This document shows, piece by piece, positions 38,938-48,911 of a stretch of DNA of 64,000 nucleotides. Within the stretch, counting starts at the first letter, position 1; each line of letters opens with the position of its first letter. The stretch is from Pseudomonas sp. PDM16 (lineage in GTDB: Bacteria; Pseudomonadota; Gammaproteobacteria; Pseudomonadales; Pseudomonadaceae). The position numbers and the translations under genes were made by a program. A model generated the notes under the pieces. That model searched no databases and was not told the DNA's origin. It saw nothing but the letters and a program-made list of their open reading frames with translations. The stretch lies in assembly GCF_014851865.1 (NCBI RefSeq), contig NZ_JACVAM010000002.1:558001-622000 (forward strand), in the 5' to 3' direction.

Positions 38938-39366
38938 GTGGAGTCCGAATCCATCGTCTATGGCTGTATCCGCGACTGGCCGTCGGGTGATCGCGAGCAG
39001 CGCCAGCTGCGGCGCAGCACCAATCGCCGGGTGCTGGAGCAGTTGCCCCTGGGGGAGGCATGGCCGTTCCTCGGCCGCGAGATGTTCTCCTTCTGCGGCA
39101 ACGAAGGCGAGGGGCTGTACCAGACCCAGGTGATCCACTTCGGCGCCAGCTATCAGGCCATCGAGTACGAGTGGGCCTTGTGGGTCAAGGAGTTCGAGGC
39201 ACTGATCAAGCGCCTGTACTGGGCCAGTGCGGTAGTGCATTTGGAGACCGAGCTGAATGGTCTGCACACCTTCCGCTGGGAATCCGAGAGCGGTTTCCAT
39301 ACACCCCAGGAGGAAGATCTGCGGGTTCGTTGTGTGTGGGAGCGCGAGGGCAGTCTGCGCGGCTGA
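38938..39366 (+). CDS. Uncharacterised 142-residue protein
   Basis: I do not recognise this gene. It starts at a GTG (MESESIVYGCIRDWPSGD) with CTGGAG 7 bases before it and encodes a soluble, acidic, Trp-rich protein with no signal peptide or membrane segment. Notable segments are REMFSFCGNEGEGLYQTQVIHFGASYQAIEYEWALWVKEFEALIKRLYW and the C-terminal WESESGFHTPQEEDLRVRC. It lies 103 bases after the MFS gene and 92 before ynfA. GC-rich third positions typical of its neighbours support real coding. Confidence 0.65.
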   Translation: MESESIVYGCIRDWPSGDREQRQLRRSTNRRVLEQLPLGEAWPFLGREMFSFCGNEGEGLYQTQVIHFGASYQAIEYEWALWVKEFEALIKRLYWASAVVHLETELNGLHTFRWESESGFHTPQEEDLRVRCVWEREGSLRG

Positions 39367-39458
39367 CCTGTGCCTATCTGAGTCATTATCTGTTTCGGGC
39401 CGCAGGCCTTGTTTTTATCTAGCTCACGGGCTCGGTCAATCGACTCCAAGGAGAGGCG

Positions 39459-39791
39459 ATGCTCAACTACTTCTGGTTTTTCCTCGCCGCGCTGTTCGAG
39501 ATCGCGGGTTGCTATGCCTTCTGGATGTGGTTGCGTCTGGGCAAGAGTGCCTGGTGGGTCGTCCCTGGCCTGCTCAGCCTGACGCTGTTCGCCCTGTTGC
39601 TGACCCGCGTAGAGGCGGCCTATGCCGGGCGTGCCTACGCCGCATATGGTGGGGTCTACGTAGTGGCTTCGTTGCTCTGGCTCGGGGTGATCGAGCGGAC
39701 CCGACCGTTGGTGTCGGATTGGCTAGGCGCAGTGCTGTGCCTGATTGGCGCGGGCATCATCCTGCTTGGTCCACGCTTCAGTAGCCATTAG
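39459..39791 (+). CDS. ynfA: YnfA family (UPF0060) small membrane protein
   Basis: This is a 110-residue, four-helix membrane protein: [55 protein letters not shown] and [17 protein letters not shown] are the UPF0060 blocks. The fold is like that of SMR drug transporters; transport has been suggested but not settled. Its stop overlaps that of the convergent yheU by 4 bases. Confidence 0.92.
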   Translation: MLNYFWFFLAALFEIAGCYAFWMWLRLGKSAWWVVPGLLSLTLFALLLTRVEAAYAGRAYAAYGGVYVVASLLWLGVIERTRPLVSDWLGAVLCLIGAGIILLGPRFSSH

Positions 39792-40018
39792 TCCTCCAGC
39801 CATTCTTTCGGCACTTCCTCGCGCAGCATCAGCTGACACTGCTGGCTATCCGGGTCGAAGGCGATCACCGCCTGGCCTTTTTTCAGTGCATGGCGCGCTC
39901 GCTCCACGCGGATATCCAGCGGCGTGTCATCGCCGTTGTCCGTGCCGTCGCGGGTGACGAAGTCTTCCAGCAGGCGGGTGAGTGTGTCGGCTTCGAGCAT
40001 CTGGTGGGGGATCAGCAT
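39788..40018 (-). CDS. yheU: YheU family (UPF0270) protein
   Basis: This is a 76-residue protein: [27 protein letters not shown], then [27 protein letters not shown], which is the UPF0270 pattern. Function is unknown. The ATG at 40018 gives the family start; the ORF back to 40063 is an extension. It lies downstream of the hybrid kinase on the same strand (70-base gap). Confidence 0.88.
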   Translation of the reverse strand: MLIPHQMLEADTLTRLLEDFVTRDGTDNGDDTPLDIRVERARHALKKGQAVIAFDPDSQQCQLMLREEVPKEWLED

Positions 40019-40087
40019 GGCGGCTCCTGGGCCTGGTTCCGTCTCGACCGCGGGAAGCATCAACAGCCTCTGCCGCGGGCGCCCATG

Positions 40088-42838
40088 CTAATCGGTCACG
40101 CGCTCCTGGGCGAGCAGGTAGCGGTCTAGCAGGGTGTAGAGCTGCTGGCAATCCAGTGGCTTGCCTAGGAAGTCATCCATGCCGGCGGCCAGCCCGCGGT
40201 CACGATGCTCTTCGAGGATGTGCGCGGTAAGGGCGACGATCGGCACCGGCGACAGGCGGCGGCTGGTTTCCAGGCGCCGGATCTGCCTGGTGGCCTCGAA
40301 GCCGTCCAGCTCGGGCATCTCGCAATCCATCAGTATCAGCTGGATAGCATTCGGGTCACGACGATACTCGTCCACGGCACTCTGTCCGTTGGCCACCATG
40401 CGCACCGAGTAGCCGCGCTTGCGCAGAAAGCCCTGCACCACCATCTGGTTCACCCGGTTGTCCTCGGCCACCAGGATGCAGGGCGCAGCGCCGGCGCGTT
40501 TGTCCAGTGCCGGTGGGGGAACAGATGCCTCGCGGCGGCGCTCGCTGTACAGCTCCAGCAGGGTGTCGCGCAGGCCCGTCACAGACAGCGGAAGGGCCAA
40601 GTGCAGCAGGCGCAACCCCTGGCTCTCCGGCAACTGCTGGTGCTGTTCCGGTGGGCTCAGCAACAGCACACGCTGACCTTGTTCCAGATAGGGGTGCAGG
40701 CTGTCCAGCCAGTGCCCGCAGCTGCCCGGCCAAGGCGACATCAGCACGAGCAGTGGTGGGCTGGCGAAGTCTTCCAGATAATCCTGCAGCCGCTCCGGAT
40801 CATGGCAGCGCTGGGTGCGCATGCCCCAGCGGCCCAGCAGGTGGCCCAGACAGTCGAGCCCCTGCCCGTCGAGCGAGCAGAGCAGAGCGGTGCGGTTCTC
40901 CAGCAGTACGCTCAGATCATCCCCGGCGATACCTGGGCGCAGCGGTATGTCGAAGGCGAAGCGCGAGCCCTGTCCCGGCGTGCTCTGCACTTCTATGCGG
41001 CCGCCCATCATCTCCACCAGCTCCTTGCTGATGGCCAGACCGAGGCCACTGCCGCCGTAGCGACGGGTGGTGCTGGAATCGCCCTGGGCGAAGGACTTGA
41101 ACAGCTGGGTGAGCGAGTCGTCGCGAATGCCGATACCGCTGTCACTGATGGCGAATACCAGATGCAGCTGGCCTTGGCTGTCGCTGCGGCGGCTGAGGGT
41201 CAGCGCAACGTGGCCTTCCTGGGTGAACTTGAGGGCGTTGCCCAGCAGGTTCATCAGCACCTGCTTGAGGCGTGTCGGGTCGCCATGCACCCTGCGCGGC
41301 ACACCGCCTTCCAGGCTGACGTACAGGCGTATGCGCTTCTCCAGAGCCTGTGCGGTGAACAGCGCCAGGGTTTCGGAGACCATCTGTTCCAGGTCGAATT
41401 CGATCTCTTCCAGACTCAGCTTGCCGGATTCGATGCGTGCGTAGTCCAGAATGTCGTTGATCACTGCCATCAGCGAGCTGCCTGAGCTACTGATGGTGTC
41501 GACGTAGAAGCGCTGGTTGCGATCCAGCGTCGTCTCGCGCAGCAGCTGCAGCATGCCCAGCACACCATTGAGTGGCGTGCGGATCTCATGGCTCATCTTG
41601 GCCAGGAAGCGGCTCTTGGCCTGGTTTTCGTACTCCGCCTGCTCGGCTGCCTGGCGCGAGCGGAAGCCTTCTTCCTTGAGCAGATTGATGCGGTCGGCCA
41701 GGCCGATGGAGAGGCTGAGCAGCTCGATGGTCACGCCTACCTTCACCACTGCCGAGCCGTAGATGCCGAAGATCTCCAGCCCCAGGGAGCCACTGGTTAC
41801 CAGGATGAACGCCACCAGCAGCACGCTCCATGCCAGTACGTAGTACGAGCCGTGGCGTACACCGCGGCGCCAGGCGTAGATGCCGGTGAGCAGCAGGATG
41901 AGCGAGACCAGAAGTACCGACACACTGGCCAGGATGTTCCAGGCAGCCAGACCGATCAGAGGGACCGATACCAGGCAGCCGACGATAGCCAGCATCAGCA
42001 GGCGCAGACCCTTGTCCAGCCTGGGAAAGTGTTGGGGGACATGCAGGAAGTGGCGGCTGAACTGAGCCGCATTGAGGCAATGCAGGAACATCAGTACATA
42101 GATGATCACTGACTGCAGGCCCACATAGTTGGGCAGCAGCTTGAACAGCATGCCGTCGAAGCAGGCGGCGAACAGGCCGACGTTGACGTTGTAGACCAGG
42201 TACCAGAAGTAGGCTCGCTCGCGCAGGGAGATGAACAGAAACAGGTTGTAGATGAACATCGCGAACAGCACCCCATAAAAGGCGCCGTTGATGCCCATCA
42301 GGTTCTCCTGAGCCGCTGCACTGGCACCGTAGGTGCTGAAGAACAGGGGCACGAAGATGGTGCTGGTGCTCTCTACACGGACCAGCAGGGTATTGCTGCC
42401 ATGAGGCAGGGAGACTGGGAACCAGAAGTGGCGGACCTGCACCGGGCGTTGGGCGAAGGCGAAGCTGTCACCGCTGTACTGCCGATGCAGGCGACCATCA
42501 CCGTCTTGCAGATAGATGTCGACGCGGTCGAGCAGCGCGTAGTTGACTTCCAGATAGCCACTCAGCGGCTGCGGCCGGCTGTTGACCATGCGTACTTTGA
42601 ACCACCAGGCCGAATCGTTCTTGCCCAGATTGGCATGGTCACCGTGAACCTGTTCGAACGCGCTGTCCGGCAGGCGCTGGACGGTTTCGGCATCGAGTGT
42701 GCCATCACGGTCGCGGTAGTAGCCCATGTACGGGGCGAGCGACAGGCGAAGCTCATCGCGGTCCAGCGGGGCGGGGGATAGCGCCCACAGCGGCCCGCTC
42801 AGGCAGAGCAGCAGCATAGCCAGACACAAGCGAGGCAT
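40088..42838 (-). CDS. 7TMR-DISM hybrid sensor histidine kinase/response regulator
   Basis: This is a 916-residue hybrid kinase. A signal peptide ([19 protein letters not shown]) is followed by a periplasmic 7TMR-DISMED2 beta domain, a seven-helix 7TMR-DISM bundle (about 180-375), HisKA with His417 in [13 protein letters not shown], and a HATPase. A degraded receiver without a phospho-acceptor Asp comes next (about 635-760), then an intact receiver with Asp838 in [11 protein letters not shown]. Architecture is close to RetS/LadS-type kinases. It lies just downstream of the NAGGN osmolyte operon on the same strand. The start at 42838 has GAGGTG 6 bases before it; longer frames reach 42901. Confidence 0.88.
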   Translation of the reverse strand: MPRLCLAMLLLCLSGPLWALSPAPLDRDELRLSLAPYMGYYRDRDGTLDAETVQRLPDSAFEQVHGDHANLGKNDSAWWFKVRMVNSRPQPLSGYLEVNYALLDRVDIYLQDGDGRLHRQYSGDSFAFAQRPVQVRHFWFPVSLPHGSNTLLVRVESTSTIFVPLFFSTYGASAAAQENLMGINGAFYGVLFAMFIYNLFLFISLRERAYFWYLVYNVNVGLFAACFDGMLFKLLPNYVGLQSVIIYVLMFLHCLNAAQFSRHFLHVPQHFPRLDKGLRLLMLAIVGCLVSVPLIGLAAWNILASVSVLLVSLILLLTGIYAWRRGVRHGSYYVLAWSVLLVAFILVTSGSLGLEIFGIYGSAVVKVGVTIELLSLSIGLADRINLLKEEGFRSRQAAEQAEYENQAKSRFLAKMSHEIRTPLNGVLGMLQLLRETTLDRNQRFYVDTISSSGSSLMAVINDILDYARIESGKLSLEEIEFDLEQMVSETLALFTAQALEKRIRLYVSLEGGVPRRVHGDPTRLKQVLMNLLGNALKFTQEGHVALTLSRRSDSQGQLHLVFAISDSGIGIRDDSLTQLFKSFAQGDSSTTRRYGGSGLGLAISKELVEMMGGRIEVQSTPGQGSRFAFDIPLRPGIAGDDLSVLLENRTALLCSLDGQGLDCLGHLLGRWGMRTQRCHDPERLQDYLEDFASPPLLVLMSPWPGSCGHWLDSLHPYLEQGQRVLLLSPPEQHQQLPESQGLRLLHLALPLSVTGLRDTLLELYSERRREASVPPPALDKRAGAAPCILVAEDNRVNQMVVQGFLRKRGYSVRMVANGQSAVDEYRRDPNAIQLILMDCEMPELDGFEATRQIRRLETSRRLSPVPIVALTAHILEEHRDRGLAAGMDDFLGKPLDCQQLYTLLDRYLLAQERVTD

Positions 42839-42940
42839 CTGCCACCTCATGCTTCTTATTGGTATTGCCAGCACTTTGCCTAGTTGCCGACAAGGCTTCA
42901 AGAGAGTGTTGCAGAGCCAGGTGCGGCTCTGCGCAGAAGC

Positions 42941-44137
42941 TTAGTCGGAAGACTCGTTGCGTGCCCCCAGCACGCTCTCCACGGTTGGCACCTGGGTATC
43001 GTTGGCCATCTGTGCATCGTGCTCGATCTGATGGCTGAAGCGCTCTAGCGAGTGCTCACGGGCGGGTTGGGCGTCGCTGGCGAACACTGGAGGGCTGAGC
43101 AGGTAGGCGCCGATCAGGCGCGACAGCGCGGCCAGGCTGTCGATATGGGTCCGCTCATAGCCGTGAGTGGCATCGCAGCCGAAGGCCAGCAGCGCAACGC
43201 GAATATCGTGACCGGCGGTCACAGCCGACTGGGCGTCACTGTGGTAATAGCGGAACAGATCGCGGCGTACCGGGATGTCGCCCTCGTCGGCCAGGCGCAG
43301 CAGGTGGCGCGACAGGTGATAGTCATACGGGCCGCCAGAATCCTGTAGCGCCACGCTCACGGCATGCTCGCTTGACTGTTGCCCGGGTGCGACCGGTGCG
43401 ATGTCGATGCCAACGAACTCGCTGACGTCCCAGGGCAGGGCGGCCGCGGCGCCGGAGCCGACTTCCTCGGTGATGGTGAATAGCGGATGGCAGTCGATCT
43501 GTGGTTCCAGACCGCTGTCCTTGACCGCCTTCAGCGCGGCCAGCAGCGCCGCAACGCCGGCCTTGTCGTCCAGGTGGCGGGCGCTGATATGACCGCTCTC
43601 GGTGAACTCGGGTAGCGGGTCGAAGGCGACGAAATCACCTACCGACACGCCCAGTGCCTCGCACTCGGTGCGGCTGTAGCAGGGAGCGTCGAGGCGTAGT
43701 TCGATGTGGTCCCAGCTGATCGGCAGGCTGTCGACCTGAGTGTTGAAGGCGTGCCCGGAGGCCATCAGCGGTAACACGCTGCCGCGCAGCACGCCATTGT
43801 CGGTAAACAGGCTGACCCGGCTGCCTTCGGCGAATCGGCTGGACCAGCAGCCCACCGGTGCCAGAGCCGGGCGGCCGCTGTCCTTGATCTCGCGGACGAT
43901 GGCGCCAATGGTATCCAAGTGCGCCGAGACGGCACGGTCCGGACTGGACTGGCGCCCCTTGAGGGTGGCTCGGATGGTACCGCGGCGGGTCAGTTCGAAG
44001 GGAATACCGAGCTCTTCCAGGCGCTCGGCGACATAACGCACCACCGTATCGGTAAAACCGGTCGGACTGGGGATGGCCAGCAGTTCCAGCAGTACCTGAC
44101 GCAGGTACGTGAGGTCGGGTGCAGGCAAGTGGGGCAT
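42941..44137 (-). CDS. M42-family metallopeptidase of the NAGGN osmolyte system
   Basis: This is a 398-residue M42/M18-like aminopeptidase. Metal ligands are in VSAHLDTIGAIV, ARHLDDKAGVAALLAAL, TITEEVGSGAAAAL and VGIDIAPV. Such a peptidase routinely follows the two genes for N-acetylglutaminylglutamine amide in Pseudomonas, where it presumably degrades or processes the dipeptide osmolyte. That role is inferred from context. It follows ngg by 11 bases. GAGGAG precedes the ATG. Confidence 0.87.
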   Translation of the reverse strand: MPHLPAPDLTYLRQVLLELLAIPSPTGFTDTVVRYVAERLEELGIPFELTRRGTIRATLKGRQSSPDRAVSAHLDTIGAIVREIKDSGRPALAPVGCWSSRFAEGSRVSLFTDNGVLRGSVLPLMASGHAFNTQVDSLPISWDHIELRLDAPCYSRTECEALGVSVGDFVAFDPLPEFTESGHISARHLDDKAGVAALLAALKAVKDSGLEPQIDCHPLFTITEEVGSGAAAALPWDVSEFVGIDIAPVAPGQQSSEHAVSVALQDSGGPYDYHLSRHLLRLADEGDIPVRRDLFRYYHSDAQSAVTAGHDIRVALLAFGCDATHGYERTHIDSLAALSRLIGAYLLSPPVFASDAQPAREHSLERFSHQIEHDAQMANDTQVPTVESVLGARNESSD

Positions 44138-44148
44138 GGGATATCTCC

Positions 44149-45885
44149 TCAGGGATGCTGTCGGCTGAGGGGGAACAGCAGATCGACGAAGCGTTTGGCG
44201 GTTGGCTGAGGTTCGTGGTTGGCCAGGCCCACGCGCTCGTTGGCCTCGATGATCACGTAGTCCTCCTCATCCGCGGCCTTGACCAGCAGGTCCAGCCCCA
44301 CCACGGGTATTTCAAGCACCCGTGCGGCATGCATTGCAGCCTTGCGCAGTGTCGGGTGCAGGCGTGCGGTGACATCCTCCAGCGTCCCGCCGGTATGCAG
44401 GTTGGCCGTCTTGCGGACGGCCAGGCGGGTGCCGGCCGGCAGTACGCTGGAGTAGTCGTAGCCTGCGTCGTGCAGGGTTCGCTGGGTCTCGGCATCAAGG
44501 GGGATGCGGCTCTCGCCGCCAGTGGCCGCCTGGCGACGCCGGCTCTGCGCCTCGATGAGTGCGCCGATGGTGTGTATGCCGTCACCGATCACTTCGGCCG
44601 GATGACGAATGGCCGCCGCTACTACCTGAAAACCGATGACCACGATGCGCAGGTCCTGACCTTCGTGGAAGCTCTCGAGCAATACGCGCTGATCGAAACG
44701 ACGGGCTTCCTCGATTGCCTGCTGCATGGCTTGGTCAGTTCGGAGATCGACGGCGACCCCTTGGCCCTGTTCGCCATTGACCGGCTTCACCACCACCCGG
44801 TGGCATTGCGCGAGGAAGGCTGCATTCTCCTCGGAGCTGCCCGCCAGGCGCTGGGCTGGCTGGCTGAGCCCGGCGCGGGCGAAAGCCCGGTGGGTGAGAT
44901 GCTTGTCCTGGCAGAGCGTCATGCTGAGGGCGCTGGTCAGATCCGAAAGGGATTCCCGGCAGCGGACTCGCCGGCCGCCCTGACTCAGTGTGAACAGCCC
45001 GTTTTCGGCATCATCCACATGCACTTCGATGCCGCGGCGACGGGCTTCATCGACAATGATACGGGCGTAGGGGTTGAGATCCTCTTCCGGGCCGGGTCCG
45101 AGGAACAATGACTGGTTGATGCCATTGCGGCGTTTCACGGCGAAGGTCGGCAGCTCGCGAAAGCCGAGCTTGGCGTAGAGGGATTTGGCTCCTTCATTGT
45201 CATGCAGCACGGACAGATCGAGATGGTTGAGACCGCGCCCCATGAAGTGCTCGACCAGATGTCGCACCAGTGCTTCCCCAACACCGGGTCGCTGGCAGTT
45301 GGAGGCCACCGCCAGGCACCACAGGCTGCTGCCACCTTCCGGGTCGGCAAACGCCTTGCGATGGTTCAGGCCCATGACGGTGCCTATTACTCTGCCATCG
45401 GCATCATCCGTCGCCAGCCAGTAGCTGGGGCCACCTTCCGCGCGAGGGGTGATGTGTGCAGTGTCGACCGGCAGCATGCCCCGTTGCAGATAGAGCGCGT
45501 TGATGTCCTCCCAGTCCTGGTCGGTCTGCACCCTGCGGATCTGGAAGCCCCGGAAGCTGGCGCGAGCCGGGCGATAGTCGGTGAACCACAGGCGTAGCGT
45601 ATCCGAAGGGTCGAGGAACAGCTGCTGCGGAGCCTGGGCGAGCAGCTGGTGCGGCGCGGCCACGTAGAGAGCGATATCCCTCTCCCCCGGACGCTCCTCC
45701 AGCAGATCGGCAGCGAGTGCTTCCGGGTCCGGATAGGTATGGCCAATCAGCAGGCGGCCCCAGCCACAATGGACGCTCTGTGGCGACGGCTGTTCGATGC
45801 CGTCCTTCGCCAGGTGAGCCTGCAGGCGCTGGTAGGACGGCGGCTGGCCACGTTGCAGGCGTTGGTTATAGGCAGATGCGCGCAT
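44149..45885 (-). CDS. ngg: N-acetylglutaminylglutamine synthetase (GNAT + ATP-grasp fusion)
   Basis: This is a 578-residue two-domain protein. Residues about 105-270 are a GNAT acetyltransferase (LAVASNCQRPGVGEALVRHLVEHFMGRG, LHDNEGAKSLYAKLGF). Residues about 300-578 are an ATP-grasp ligase (VVVKPVNGEQGQGVAVDL, YVIIEANERVGLANH). It should acetylate glutamine and join it to a second glutamine, giving the precursor of the osmoprotectant NAGGN. AAGGAG precedes the ATG at 45885. The open frame continues to 46281 only as an overlap with the upstream gene. Confidence 0.9.
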   Translation of the reverse strand: MRASAYNQRLQRGQPPSYQRLQAHLAKDGIEQPSPQSVHCGWGRLLIGHTYPDPEALAADLLEERPGERDIALYVAAPHQLLAQAPQQLFLDPSDTLRLWFTDYRPARASFRGFQIRRVQTDQDWEDINALYLQRGMLPVDTAHITPRAEGGPSYWLATDDADGRVIGTVMGLNHRKAFADPEGGSSLWCLAVASNCQRPGVGEALVRHLVEHFMGRGLNHLDLSVLHDNEGAKSLYAKLGFRELPTFAVKRRNGINQSLFLGPGPEEDLNPYARIIVDEARRRGIEVHVDDAENGLFTLSQGGRRVRCRESLSDLTSALSMTLCQDKHLTHRAFARAGLSQPAQRLAGSSEENAAFLAQCHRVVVKPVNGEQGQGVAVDLRTDQAMQQAIEEARRFDQRVLLESFHEGQDLRIVVIGFQVVAAAIRHPAEVIGDGIHTIGALIEAQSRRRQAATGGESRIPLDAETQRTLHDAGYDYSSVLPAGTRLAVRKTANLHTGGTLEDVTARLHPTLRKAAMHAARVLEIPVVGLDLLVKAADEEDYVIIEANERVGLANHEPQPTAKRFVDLLFPLSRQHP

Positions 45886-45905
45886 GATGAAGCTCCTTGA
45901 GTCGG

Positions 45906-47675
45906 TCACAGGCCCTGTTCGCTGAGCCATAGATTGAGGGCGGCCAGCTGCCAGAGCTTGGAACCGCGCAAAGGGGTGAGCTGACCCGCGGGATCGCTGA
46001 GCAGGCGATCGAGCACGGCAGGTTCGAACAGACCGCGATCCTGGCTGGGGTCGAGCAGCAGTTCCTGGACCCAGCCCAGGGTGGCGCCCTGCAGATGTTT
46101 CAGCCCTGGCACGGGGAAGTAGCCCTTGGGGCGGTCGATCACGGCATGTGGAATGACTTTGCGTCCAGCTTCCTTGAGCACGTGCTTGCCGCCATCCGGT
46201 AGCTTGAAGCGCGCCGGAATGCGTGCCGACAGTTCTACCAGACGGTAGTCCAGAAACGGCGTGCGCGCCTCCAGCCCCCATGCCATGGTCATGTTGTCGA
46301 CCCGTTTGACCGGATCGTCGACCAGCATCACGGTGCTGTCCAGGCGCAGGGCTTTGTCCACGGCAGCATCGGCGCCGGGCATGGCGAAGTGGTCGCGGAG
46401 GAACTCACCGGCCCAGTCCGCGCCATGCCATTCGGGCCGCAGAGTGGCCAGGGTCTCCTCACGCGAGCGGTCGAAGAACGCCACACGGTAGGCGGCCTCG
46501 GGATCGGCAGCGCCGTCCACCAGCGGGTACCAGTGGTATCCGGCGAACAGCTCGTCGGCGCCCTGGCCGCACTGCACCACGGTGCATCGCTTGGCCACTT
46601 CACGACCGAGCAGGTAGAAGGCGATGCAGTCATGGCTGACCATCGGCTCGCTCATGGCGCGGAAGGCTGCGGGAAGCTCGGCGAGGATTTCCGTCTCGGC
46701 GATGCGCAGTTGATGGTGGCGGGTGCCGTAATGGCGGGCGATCAGATCGGAGTACTGGAACTCGTCGCCGCGCTCGCCGCCAGCATCCTCGAAGCCGATG
46801 GAGAAGGTGGACAGATTGTCCACGCCAGCCTCATGCAGCAGGCCGACCAGCAGGCTGGAGTCGAGCCCGCCGGATAGCAGCACGCCGACATCCAGGGCGG
46901 CGCGCTGGCGCACCTGCACCGCCTGGCGCAGGCCATCCAGTACACGTTCGCTCCAGTCGTCTAGCTGCAAACCTGTTTCGTCGGCGCGGGGGCCGAAGTC
47001 CAGCTGCCACCAGCATTTCTGTTCACGGCGGCCATCACGCTCGATGCGCAGCCAGGTAGCGGGCGGCAGCTTCTTGATCCCGGCCAGCAGGGTGCGTGGT
47101 GCAGGCACCACGGAGTGGAAATTGAGGTAGTGGTCGACAGCCACCGGGTCCAGCGCTTTGTCGATGTCGCCACCCTGCAGCAAAGCCGGCAGGGTCGAGG
47201 CGAAGCGCAGGCGGTTGCCGTTCTCGCTCAGGTACAGCGGTTTGACGCCGAGCCGGTCGCGGGCGAGGAACAGGCGTTCCGTATCGCGCTCCCAGATGGC
47301 GAAGGCGAACATGCCGTTGAGCTTCGGCAGCAGGTTTTCGCCCCAGGCGTGGTAGCCCTTGAGCAGCACCTCGGTATCGCCATCGGAGTGGAACTGGTAG
47401 CCGAGGCCGCGCAGCTCGTCGCGCAGTTCCGGGTAGTTGTAGATGGCACCGTTGAACACCATGGCCAGGCCGAGCTGCTGGTCGACCATCGGTTGGCCGG
47501 AGGCCGGCGCCAGGTCCATGACTTTCAGCCGGCGGTGGCCTAGAGCCAGTGATCCACTGCTATGAAAGCCGCAGGCATCGGGGCCGCGAGGGGCCAGGTG
47601 ATGGGTTATTCGGGCGAGAGCGGCCAGGTCGGCCGGTTGGTGATCGAAACGTAATTCTCCAGCTATTCCGCACAT
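45906..47675 (-). CDS. asnO: N-acetylglutaminylglutamine amidotransferase (asparagine-synthase-like)
   Basis: This is a 589-residue class II glutamine amidotransferase / asparagine synthetase-like protein. Cys2 (MCGIAGELRF) is the glutaminase nucleophile, and the synthetase domain has the PP-loop SGGLDSSLLVGLL. In the NAGGN pathway it amidates the C-terminus of N-acetylglutaminylglutamine. It heads the operon asnO-ngg-M42 peptidase, with 20 bases to ngg, and AAGGAAC before its ATG. The 237-base region upstream must hold the osmoregulated promoter; I could not single out a box. Confidence 0.92.
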   Translation of the reverse strand: MCGIAGELRFDHQPADLAALARITHHLAPRGPDACGFHSSGSLALGHRRLKVMDLAPASGQPMVDQQLGLAMVFNGAIYNYPELRDELRGLGYQFHSDGDTEVLLKGYHAWGENLLPKLNGMFAFAIWERDTERLFLARDRLGVKPLYLSENGNRLRFASTLPALLQGGDIDKALDPVAVDHYLNFHSVVPAPRTLLAGIKKLPPATWLRIERDGRREQKCWWQLDFGPRADETGLQLDDWSERVLDGLRQAVQVRQRAALDVGVLLSGGLDSSLLVGLLHEAGVDNLSTFSIGFEDAGGERGDEFQYSDLIARHYGTRHHQLRIAETEILAELPAAFRAMSEPMVSHDCIAFYLLGREVAKRCTVVQCGQGADELFAGYHWYPLVDGAADPEAAYRVAFFDRSREETLATLRPEWHGADWAGEFLRDHFAMPGADAAVDKALRLDSTVMLVDDPVKRVDNMTMAWGLEARTPFLDYRLVELSARIPARFKLPDGGKHVLKEAGRKVIPHAVIDRPKGYFPVPGLKHLQGATLGWVQELLLDPSQDRGLFEPAVLDRLLSDPAGQLTPLRGSKLWQLAALNLWLSEQGL

Positions 47676-47912
47676 AGTTCCTTACCGGTTTTGCCGTTGG
47701 GGAGGCTGCCCTGAAATATGGGCAGTATTTCTCCGACAGGCATTGGTTAGGATCGTTTAGATCGATTTGTTATATGTGGAACTTGTCGACAAGAGCGCCC
47801 CTAATGCGCGTTCCATATTGTCGGACGGGCGCTGTCGTGCTCGTTCGTGCAGGTCTGGTCCGCTTTAGATTGGGCATCTGGTGGTGAAGTTACGCGCTGC
47901 CGAGCCGTGCGC

Positions 47913-48668
47913 TCAGGCGCCGCCGAGCAGCTTCTGCGTCGCAAGTGACAGGCTGGCCACCACCAGCAGCAGGGCGAACAGGCGTTGCAGAAGACGTCCG
48001 CCGAGACGCTGGGACAAGGCGTTGCCACTCAGGACGCCAGCGGCGCCACCCAGGGCCAGGCCGGCCAGCAACGATAGTGAGGGTTGGGCGCCGCTGAGGT
48101 AGAGCAGGAAGCCGCCGCCGGACACCAGCGCGATCACCATCATCGAGGTGGCGGTGGCGGCCAGCATGCCGAGCGGGGTGAATGCCAGCAGGGCTGGCAC
48201 CACCATGAAGCCGCCGCCCACGCCCATCAGTCCGGAGAACACGCCCACGCCGAGGCCGATGGCCACCAGTGGCAGGCTACGCAGCGTGCTGCTGCCGGTG
48301 CGTGCCAGGCTGGCGCTGCGCCACATGCGCCAGGCTGTCCACAGCACCAGGGTGCAAAAGCCGAGAATCAGCGCGGCCTCGGGAATGTACTGCCCGAGCC
48401 ATTGGCCGATGGCGTTGCCGGGCAGGCCGGCGACGCTCAGCAGCAGGACAGGTCGCCAGGCCACTTGGCCCTGGCAGGCGCGCGGCACGGCACCGATCAG
48501 CGCGGTAAGCGCCACGGCGCCAAGGCTGACACCGATGGCATCGCGCAGGGGCAGGTGCAGGCTGAGCAACAGTGGCAAGGCGACCAGCGAGCCACCAGCC
48601 CCCGTCAGGCCGAGCAGCAGGCCGAGCACGGCGCCGATGCCGATGGCTTCGAGCAACAACGCCTCCAT
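47913..48668 (-). CDS. TauE/SafE family sulfite/sulfonate exporter-like membrane protein
   Basis: This is a 251-residue membrane protein with about eight helices and two TauE-type repeats: GLLLGLTGAGGSLVALPLLL and VGVFSGLMGVGGGFMVVPALL. Members move sulfite, sulfoacetate or other anions; the substrate here is unknown. The ATG at 48668 (MEALLLEAIGIG) is taken because the upstream 47 codons are hydrophilic and unlike the family. The 243 bases between it and mnmC show no further gene. Confidence 0.88.
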   Translation of the reverse strand: MEALLLEAIGIGAVLGLLLGLTGAGGSLVALPLLLSLHLPLRDAIGVSLGAVALTALIGAVPRACQGQVAWRPVLLLSVAGLPGNAIGQWLGQYIPEAALILGFCTLVLWTAWRMWRSASLARTGSSTLRSLPLVAIGLGVGVFSGLMGVGGGFMVVPALLAFTPLGMLAATATSMMVIALVSGGGFLLYLSGAQPSLSLLAGLALGGAAGVLSGNALSQRLGGRLLQRLFALLLVVASLSLATQKLLGGA

Positions 48669-48911
48669 CAGCGCGTTTTGACCCGGATGCCGGTAGAGGG
48701 GCGCCCACGGGTGTGGCGCTTCATTGGCAGACAAATACCCATCGATTCCGGCTCTTTTGTGGGAGTACGGATTGGCACGCAAACGTTTCCTGGAGATTCC
48801 TGTGGTCAACGGTGCTGGGAAGCAGCACTGGAGCGAATGATCGTGGTAGCCATCGACCCGATTGCCAACCGCCAGGCGCTAGATCATAGCCCCTGCCGGT
48901 GGCACGGCGGT

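Noticed and set aside
45886..46281. Upstream extension of the ngg frame to 46281
   Set aside because: It overlaps the secure amidotransferase gene, and the ATG at 45885 has an AAGGAG ribosome-binding site.
47676..47912. GAACTT at 47778 as an AlgU (sigma-22) promoter for the osmolyte operon
   Set aside because: It points away from asnO and lacks a TCTGA -10 at the required spacing.
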